From IMG/VR virus record IMGVR_UViG_3300020184_000036, positions 1 through 22,872 of that record: a stretch of 22,872 bases of DNA, one strand, 5' to 3'. Under the pieces are notes generated by a model. That model saw nothing but the letters and a program-made list of their open reading frames with translations. It searched no databases and was not told the DNA's origin. The DNA comes from a virus. Positions 1 to 5,500 of the stretch are shown one piece after another; positions within the stretch are counted from its first letter, which is position 1, and each line of letters opens with the position of its first letter. The position numbers were made by a program, and so were the translations under genes.

Positions 1-39
1 GAATAAATCTTCTCGAAGTGTATCAATATCTATTTTCAT
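1..39 (-). CDS. partial leftward CDS, N-terminal 13 residues only
   Basis: The reverse strand starts ATG at 39 and reads MKIDIDTLREDLF, open to the window edge. The start lies one base beyond the stop codon of the upstream leftward gene (stop ends at 41), the tight packing seen in the rest of this phage, so it is probably the next gene of a small leftward operon. Too little is present to name a function. Confidence 0.5.
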   Translation of the reverse strand, partial: MKIDIDTLREDLF

Positions 40-40
40 T

Positions 41-184
41 TTATTGTATTTTAGAGTTAGTGTCAAGGATTGAATCAATTTCTTTTTGACTAAGGTTTAA
101 AAACTTTTCATTTTCAAGGTAGAAGAAGAAAGCTTTGGTTATATTAGTATAGTCAGATTGAGTTAAGGTAATTGTTTTAGACAT
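41..184 (-). CDS. small hypothetical protein (47 aa), leftward
   Basis: Reading leftward from ATG at 184 gives a 47-residue protein beginning MSKTITLTQSDYTN and ending DTNSKIQ, with TAA at 43-41. It is mostly polar, with an aromatic patch (AFFFYLENE, about residues 18-26), and looks like a small soluble helical protein. There is no recognisable domain. The start is supported by a promoter-like repeat whose TATAATTG box lies 18 bases upstream, exactly the spacing of the second repeat copy before the gene at 441-572. The next leftward gene begins one base past its stop. It is probably an early or regulatory small phage gene, by position on the strand opposite the structural genes. Function unknown. 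Confidence 0.6.
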   Translation of the reverse strand: MSKTITLTQSDYTNITKAFFFYLENEKFLNLSQKEIDSILDTNSKIQ

Positions 185-197
185 AATATATATTTTT

Positions 198-260
198 ATA
201 TTCAATTATATTATCGAGGTAAGGTCGTGTTTAGACTGTGAAGGGTGATATGCTATACAC
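198..260 (-). promoter_or_regulatory. repeated promoter-like cassette, copy A (leftward)
   Basis: On the reverse strand this region carries, in order, GTGTATAGCA (260-251), a CTAAACACGA block (232-223) and CGATAATATAATTGAATAT (216-198). The same three blocks occur at 586-656. The 19-base core matches copy B at 18 of 19 positions. The TATAATTG box (210-203) lies 18 bases before the ATG at 184, the same distance as in copy B. TATAATTG is one mismatch from the Bacteroidota -7 consensus TAnnTTTG. No clear -33 TTG is seen; the conserved CTAAnCACGA block lies 12 to 14 bases upstream and may replace it. A short GC hairpin (264-276, GGGCC-CCT-GGCCC on the reverse strand) precedes the cassette. Confidence 0.6.
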
Positions 261-275
261 TGGGGGCCAGGGGCC

Positions 276-428
276 CTAGTCCAGGACCTCAACCCCGATG
301 ATCTTCGAGTAGATCTCATGGTGTCCCATGAACCGGATGTAGTTACGGAGATGGGATTCCCCGTTGAACGTCTGGACCCGGCTGTTATAGTTGCCCATCC
401 AGTTCTTTGTATCAATTCTTACTTTCAT
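276..428 (-). CDS. small hypothetical protein (50 aa), leftward
   Basis: ATG at 428 reads leftward for 50 residues, beginning MKVRIDTKNWMGNYN and ending GVEVLD, stop TAG at 278-276. The composition is that of a real protein: basic N-terminus, then alternating aromatic and charged residues (LRNYIRFMGHHEIYSK, about residues 27-42). It is visibly more GC-rich than its neighbours, with codons such as CTC, ATC and GTC, unlike the AT-rich usage elsewhere in the phage, which could mean recent transfer. It lies 12 bases after the stop of the membrane protein gene at 441-572, so the two probably share a transcript. The stop codon overlaps the GC hairpin of promoter copy A. A 69-residue reading in another frame of this stretch is a shadow. 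No family recognised. Confidence 0.6.
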   Translation of the reverse strand: MKVRIDTKNWMGNYNSRVQTFNGESHLRNYIRFMGHHEIYSKIIGVEVLD

Positions 429-440
429 AGTTGTTAGGTT

Positions 441-572
441 TTACATGAAGATCCCGTACGATACAGAATCAAGGTTAGACAATACGGTTATGATACCGCC
501 GATTAACATAGTCAGGTAAGCCGTTACGATTACTCCGATGATTATTTGTTTGTGTGTGAATTTACGTTTCAT
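441..572 (-). CDS. small single-pass membrane protein (43 aa), leftward
   Basis: From ATG at 572 the frame encodes MKRKFTHKQIIIGVIVTAYL followed by a further hydrophobic stretch and a short polar tail ending GIFM, stop at 443-441. A basic N-terminus (KRK) followed by one hydrophobic helix (about residues 10-30) predicts one membrane span with the N-terminus inside. A longer in-frame start at 656 exists, but its added 28 residues would run across the promoter-like repeat at 586-656, so the 572 start is preferred. The TATATTTG box lies 18 bases upstream. It is the first gene of the leftward unit. Possible roles for such phage proteins include superinfection exclusion or interference with host membrane functions, but nothing here identifies one. 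Confidence 0.6.
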   Translation of the reverse strand: MKRKFTHKQIIIGVIVTAYLTMLIGGIITVLSNLDSVSYGIFM

Positions 573-585
573 AACTGGTAATTTA

Positions 586-656
586 ATATTCAAATATATT
601 ATCGGAACAGGATCGTGGTTAGTCTGCAAAACGGCGGGCGGCTCTTTGCTATACAC
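586..656 (-). promoter_or_regulatory. repeated promoter-like cassette, copy B (leftward)
   Basis: This is the second copy of the element at 198-260. On the reverse strand it reads GTGTATAGCA (656-647), CTAACCACGA (624-615) and CGATAATATATTTGAATAT (604-586). The box TATATTTG (598-591) is a perfect match to the Bacteroidota -7 motif TAnnTTTG and ends 18 bases before the ATG at 572. The 14 bases between CACGA and the box are conserved in number in both copies. Immediately upstream is a perfect 5-bp GC hairpin, GCTGC-GCTA-GCAGC, at 657-670; copy A also has a GC hairpin at the corresponding place. The combined conservation of sequence and spacing in front of two different genes supports a promoter. 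Confidence 0.65.
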
Positions 657-672
657 GCTGCGCTAGCAGCTA

Positions 673-740
673 TCCTGGAAAGTTCCAGAAATCTGTAGGA
701 AAACCCTGGGAAAAGCCAAAAGATCCTAGAATATCCAGAA
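673..740. promoter_or_regulatory. pair of operator-like inverted repeats
   Basis: TCCTGGAAAGTTCCAGAA at 673-690 contains a perfect inverted repeat, CTGGAA-AG-TTCCAG (675-688). A degenerate second copy, TCCTAGAATATCCAGAA, lies at 724-740, with starts 51 bases apart (close to five helical turns). Two related dyads on one DNA face in a divergent region resemble binding sites for a dimeric repressor or activator. The binding protein is unknown; no obvious repressor gene is in the window. Confidence 0.4.
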
Positions 741-937
741 AAAAGCGGGGGACCTGGTAAAAATAAAATGGTTTCGATATTGTTGTATGTAGTTAAAAAT
801 TAGTATATAACCCCAAAACCCTAAATATCTGATACTTTTTTTACAAAAGCACCCCCTAAATTATTTGGGTACCTAAAATATGCGACGGTAGCCAGTTAAG
901 GTATATATAATAGTAGGCAAATGTCACCTCTGTACCT

Positions 938-983
938 GTAAAAACGGTAAAAAGCGTGTAAATTAGTATTATATACGTAAAAA
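938..983 (+). promoter_or_regulatory. iterated GTAAAAA elements before the rightward tail module
   Basis: GTAAAAA occurs at 938-944, 947-953 and 977-983, with GTAAAT at 958-963, in the last 55 bases before the ATG at 991. A very similar array (GTAAAAA at 7953-7959 and 7963-7969, then GTAAT) lies upstream of the gene at 8037, also followed by an AT-rich TATATAC-type stretch. Occurrence at the head of two transcription-unit candidates suggests a phage promoter or activator site. AT-richness makes chance resemblance possible. Confidence 0.35.
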
Positions 984-990
984 GAATTAA

Positions 991-1233
991 ATGGGTAAGC
1001 AAAAGTTATCTCCAGCGGCCGCAAAACGCAAGAAAGAGCGTGATTTGAGGTATGCTAACAGTGATGACCGCAAGAAGAAGCGAGCAGATAGCCAAAAAAA
1101 GCGCCGTGCAGCTAAAAAAGCTGGTAAAAACATAAACGGTAAGGACTATGATCACTATACTGGGACTTTTGTAACAGCTCATAGAAACAGAGGGGGTATG
1201 AATCCTCGCAAAAACGGAACAAAAAACGAATAA
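991..1233 (+). CDS. small, highly basic protein (80 aa)
   Basis: The first gene of the rightward structural region encodes 80 residues, extremely rich in Lys and Arg in its first half (for example KRKKERDLRY and KKKRADSQKKRRAAKK, about residues 12-43). The C-terminal half is more conserved-looking: a GKDYDHYTGTFV block (about 50-61), then NRGG and a terminal NGTKNE. Small basic proteins of this kind with a (D/G)K-D-Y/W-D-H motif recur beside structural genes in tailed phages. Their function is not established; binding nucleic acid or a capsid or tail surface is possible from charge alone. The stop codon abuts the ATG of the next gene (TAAATG), with no Shine-Dalgarno sequence, so translation is probably coupled. 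Confidence 0.75.
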   Translation: MGKQKLSPAAAKRKKERDLRYANSDDRKKKRADSQKKRRAAKKAGKNINGKDYDHYTGTFVTAHRNRGGMNPRKNGTKNE

Positions 1234-2097
1234 ATGGCCAAACTAAGTAGTTTTCCATCCGGGCCCGTAGAGTCTGGGGATTATTTTATTGGATCTACCC
1301 AAAAGGGTAAGACTAAAAAGATAACAATGGCCAGTGTGATTGCCTCAACAAAAGATGCAATTAATACTTTGGACAATTTTGGTGTTTCTAACACAGATAA
1401 TGGCTATGCACTAAGATTTATTAACAATACGCTGTCTATTGACGGACCAAGTATTGAAGATGCAGTGCTTAGCGTAACAGGTTCGGGGCCTATAACAGGT
1501 GCTACTACTGATAGAAATACTGTTCTAAGCTTAAAATACGAAGGCGCAGGCAATATTGTAGATTATGTAAAGAAGTACAAGTCGAGCATTGACAATGTAG
1601 AGTTTTTAGTACAAGATAAGAACAAAGCTGCCGTAAAAAAGCTAGATATTGCTAAGTTACCATATACAAATAACGAAGGTACAGTAACAAGCGTAAGTAT
1701 TGCGGACGATTTAGGAGCAGCCTCTACTATTACCTCAGAGGGTACAATAAATATTAAAGGTGGTAATGGTATTACAACCAGAATGGTTGGATCCGACTTA
1801 ACAGTTGAGTATCTCGGAAAAGTCGGTGGGACTGTTAACAAGGTAACATCGCTTGATGAAACAGCAATACTTACTAGTATATCACAAGATGGTAGCGAAG
1901 TATCTATTCGCCCTGCAAAAATACCGTTTTTAAAAGCCGGTACATATGAGTTTGCAAGTGTAACTGTTGACCAATTAGGTAGAGTTACAAAAATTGAAGA
2001 CCAAAAAAATAAAATTGACGCGCTTACAGCGCGTATAGAACAATTAGAATCACAAATACAATCACAAGATGAGTCAAGCACTGATACAAGCAATTGA
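1234..2097 (+). CDS. tail fibre-like structural protein (287 aa)
   Basis: The protein is Gly, Thr and Ser rich with many short beta-type segments (for example GTVTSVSIADDLG and GGNGITTRMVG), the texture of trimeric phage fibres. The N-terminus (FPSGPVESGDYFIGSTQKG, about residues 7-25) resembles the short beta element that starts many fibre proteins, also hinted at in the giant fibre at 2537 (SGMYLVGYDGNQN). The C-terminus (about 262-287) is a predicted coiled coil with LTARIEQLESQIQS heptads and an acidic Ser/Thr tail, likely a trimerisation element. It heads the tail-fibre module and overlaps the next gene by 29 bases. A tail fibre or fibre-connector is likely; head decoration is the alternative. 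Confidence 0.65.
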   Translation: MAKLSSFPSGPVESGDYFIGSTQKGKTKKITMASVIASTKDAINTLDNFGVSNTDNGYALRFINNTLSIDGPSIEDAVLSVTGSGPITGATTDRNTVLSLKYEGAGNIVDYVKKYKSSIDNVEFLVQDKNKAAVKKLDIAKLPYTNNEGTVTSVSIADDLGAASTITSEGTINIKGGNGITTRMVGSDLTVEYLGKVGGTVNKVTSLDETAILTSISQDGSEVSIRPAKIPFLKAGTYEFASVTVDQLGRVTKIEDQKNKIDALTARIEQLESQIQSQDESSTDTSN

Positions 2098-2323
2098 TGC
2101 TTTTGAAGTAACGCCAAGCGATACAGAAAGATTGGGTATAACAAGTGTGTTATACGTAGGAGTTGGAGGACACGTAAAAGTACAAACGCGTCAAGGTAGT
2201 GATATTACCTTTTATAACATGAACAATGGGCAATTCGTACCAGTTCAGGTTAATAAGGTATATGCTACAGGAACAACGGCTACAAATTTAGTATCAATGC
2301 CAATAAACTCTTATTCAAGATAA
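2069..2323 (+). CDS. small virion-associated protein (84 aa)
   Basis: The 84-residue product has a compact beta-rich pattern: GITSVLYVGVGGHVKVQTRQ (about 23-42), then DITFYNMNNGQFVPVQVNKV (about 44-63), then YATGTTATNLVSM. The combination of a Gly-rich strand, F-(V/L)-PVQV and ATGTTATN is a pattern familiar from small uncharacterised structural-module proteins of many tailed phages. This is family-level recognition from memory, not a search. It resembles small spike, decoration or tail-completion proteins, but the exact role is unknown. Its start lies inside the 3' end of the upstream gene (29-base overlap). The next in-frame Met is at residue 51, in the middle of the conserved part, so the early start is kept. 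Confidence 0.7.
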   Translation: MSQALIQAIDAFEVTPSDTERLGITSVLYVGVGGHVKVQTRQGSDITFYNMNNGQFVPVQVNKVYATGTTATNLVSMPINSYSR

Positions 2324-2324
2324 C

Positions 2325-2537
2325 ATGGCTATAACTAATCGTCTAGGCATTATTATTGATCAAGACCTATATGATCATGGTAATGAAAATTCGTTGGAGA
2401 TGATAACCGAATTAGGCACCGCATCTCCTCCAGTTGAAATTTGGGCTGAAACAGGTTCGTGGCCTCCAGGCGATCACTATCCTACAATGATAACAGAAGG
2501 CTACAATGATGCCTTGCATTACACAAATAGACAATAA
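2325..2537 (+). CDS. small hypothetical protein in tail module (70 aa)
   Basis: Starting one base after the previous stop, this 70-residue acidic protein has an N-terminal hydrophobic strand (RLGIIIDQDLYDHG) and a middle rich in Trp, Pro and Gly (EIWAETGSWPPGDHYPTM, about 38-55). No signal or membrane segment is seen. Its last base is shared with the A of the ATG of the giant fibre (TAATG), so it is translationally coupled to it. Position between a small virion protein and the fibre suggests a tail-associated part or fibre connector. Its function cannot be read from the sequence. Confidence 0.6.
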   Translation: MAITNRLGIIIDQDLYDHGNENSLEMITELGTASPPVEIWAETGSWPPGDHYPTMITEGYNDALHYTNRQ

Positions 2538-5500
2538 TGGCAATAAAGTTTTCACAGTTTAATTTAAGAACGGATCATACTTCAGGTATGTATCTAGTTG
2601 GGTACGATGGCAACCAAAACATACATATTACAGTTGATAACCTATTTAATGACTTTATTAACGGTACTGAAAACACTATTGCAATGTTTGGTACAGGTGG
2701 CACTACACTTGCTGATTCTATATTATCACAAGATGCTGGAGCTACGTTATTAACAGTAGCGGGGCGATTAAATGTAGATCTAGCCGCGACTTTTGATACA
2801 AGTATTGTAGTCACTGGTAGTAGCACATTGAATGGAAATGTTATATTAGGAGACGCTAGTACCGACTTAATAACGCAAACAGGTACATTGTATTTAAACG
2901 GCCCTGTAAAAGATACAACTGATACATTGGGTGCGGTCGATCAGGTATTGCTGTCAGATGCAACTGGGGAGCTTACATTTACGGATTTAGCTGATTTGCA
3001 TGTTGGAGGCTCTGAAGTTGTAGAGGTGCCTGTTAAAAACGCACAAGGTTCAGCACTTGTAAAAGGCGACCCTGTATATATATCAGGTTCAGTTGGAGCG
3101 TCTGGCATATTAGAAGTACAATTAGCTGATGCATCTAACACGCTTAAAATGCCAGCAGTTGGGCTATTAAAACAAGATTTAGCTGATCAAGCGGAAGGTT
3201 TTGCTGTAGTTACAGGTAAACTTAGAAACCTGATTACCGACCCGATTGATGGCCTAAACCCTACGGAAAACGACGTTATATATATAAAACCAAGCGGAAC
3301 TTCTGGAGCGGCACTCACAACAACAAAGCCTGTATACGGAAACTTTATACAAAATATAGGAAAGGTTGGTAGAGTTAGTACATCTAGCGATGGCAACTTA
3401 GTTGTATCGTCTATACTTAGAACAAACGATATACCCAACTTAACACCTGGAAGATTATGGGTTGGGTCCACGGGTAATACAATTGAATCTCAAACATTAT
3501 TTGTAGACGAAGCAAACGCTAGATTAGATGTTAATGGAAAAATTGTCGGTACAGGTGGTGATTTTTATATAGAAAGTCAAACAGATGATATAATTATAAG
3601 AACAACCGCCGATGATAAAGATATATTTATTCAAAGTGATAATGGGTCAGGCGCAATTGCTACTTATTTTCAAGCAGATGGTTCTACAGGTGCAGTAAGA
3701 TTATTTCATTATGGTGTAAATAAATTAGAAACAACCTCTAATGGTGTAGATATAAATGGCACGCTTGAATCGACAGGATGGGCATACTTTGCGACAACCG
3801 GACCAACTAGCGTAGCTCAGCTTGGGGGAGGCTCTACAACAACATCTCAATTTAATATTATAAGTACAGCTACAGGCGGTAGCTTCATAAGTGCTACAAA
3901 TACGCTTACTCTTAAAGCAAATAATCTAAATGCAATAAAAATTGATAATACCGGTGAATTACAATTTAATCAATACGGCACTGGTTCATTTACAGGTACC
4001 GCAACTAAAAACTTATCAGTAGACGGTTTTGGAAATGTAATTGAAACAAACCCAGCTGTTGATGGCTCTGGAACATACGAATATGTGACAAAGTGGGCTG
4101 CAGGAGGCACTTCATTAATGGATTCAAATATATTTATTAGTGAGGCTCCGGACTCTACGCATGACTTTGTAGGTATAAATACCAATGATGCATCAACAAC
4201 TTTTGGTACCTCTCCAGAGGTAAGAATTGCATCAAGAAGTGCAAACACACCTGCTGTTCTTGACTTATTAAGAAAAGACGGCGCAACCGCCGCAGGAGAT
4301 CTAAGTGGTATTTTACAGTTTACTATTGATGATGACAATAACTATACAATTGCTCAAATATATACTGAAACGCTTGGGGCAGCAGCATCAGGCAATTCCG
4401 GGGGAGGACGATTAGTATTTAAAACAAATGATGGCGGTTCAGGGGCTTCTCCATCTGAAAAAATGCATATCGATAGTAGCGGGATAAATTTTGCTGACTA
4501 TGGATCGGGTACCGTAACCGGCTCACCTGCATACAACTTATCAATAACATCCGCGGGTGATATTATTGAAACAGATGCAGTACCATCAAATGTCGTAGAG
4601 ACTATTACAACCACAGACGGCACTTATATAAATCTTACACCAAACAGCGCTACGGACGGAGCGGTAACAGTAACTGCGGATCTTAGTGCGATAGACGGTA
4701 CAGCTGGAGCTAATGAAAGATATTTAACTAAAAACAATACTTGGGCTGAAATTTCAACGATACCAGGAACTTATACATTTAGCGTGGAAGGCGACACTGG
4801 TGGTGTTCATGCTGTTGCCTCGGGATCAACATTGGAACTTTTTGGTGGAACTTACATATCAAGTAATTCGTATAATAACGTTGGGGTAACATTTAACCAC
4901 GACAATACGACTAGAACAGATACAACATCTAGCGCATCGCCTGGATATGGAGGTACATTTACTGTTGTTGATTCTGTTTCGACTAATGCGACCGGCCACT
5001 TAGAAGCCATAAACGTTAAAACTGTTACAATGCCATCCGCTGATGACACTAATACTACTTATGATTTAAGCGGGTATGGAACATCTAACGGCACGGCTGG
5101 GGTTCAATTAGTTGGGAGCGATAGCACTACCGATCAAGTTGCCGTAACTGGTGCGGGCATTACAACCGTAACACATTCTGGTAATACGCTCACTATAACT
5201 TCAACCGAAACAGATACCTTAGCAACTGTAGTTGCAAGAGGTGGCTCTACTAATAATAGCATATACGCCGCTTCATTTATTGATTATAACAATAATGGTT
5301 ATTATGTAGATCCAGCTGGGGATTCTCAGCTAAATACTATAGATATTGATGATTACGTAAGGCATAGAGGTGACGTTAATACATATATTGGTTTTCCAGC
5401 TAATGACACTTTTACTGTAACAACAGCTAACTCTGAACGTTTGCGTGTAGGATCTGCCGGCCAAATAGGTATCGGTGGTGCTAACTATGGAACTTCAGGA

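Larger units (their letters stand above)
657..990. other. noncoding divergent control region
   Basis: These 334 bases separate the leftward small genes from the rightward structural genes. No plausible ORF is present: the forward ATGs at 769, 880 and 922 close within about a dozen codons, and no ATG is seen on the reverse strand. The left part holds a 5-bp GC hairpin (657-670) and two palindrome-like sites at 673-690 and 724-740. The middle has an imperfect inverted pair CCCTAAA/TTTGGG (854-869) and an imperfect 14-bp palindrome around GGTACC (864-877). The right part carries a TATAAT (906-911) without a clear -35, and the GTAAAAA iteration that leads into the gene at 991. A role in transcription switching or replication initiation is possible but not shown. 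Confidence 0.6.

Noticed and set aside
206-415. 69-residue reverse frame across the small leftward genes
   Set aside because: It crosses promoter copy A and reads a Ser/Arg/Thr-rich sequence without features, while the alternative frame (276-428) reads as a normal protein.
906-911. TATAAT box as a sigma-70 type promoter for the rightward genes
   Set aside because: No TTGACA-like element at the right distance, and the host type inferred here uses TAnnTTTG promoters; AT-rich DNA gives TATAAT by chance.
1563-2144. 193-residue reverse-strand reading frame inside the first fibre-like gene
   Set aside because: It is antisense to a convincing beta-rich fibre protein, has a low-complexity Ser/Val/Leu composition and no leader; it is a shadow frame.
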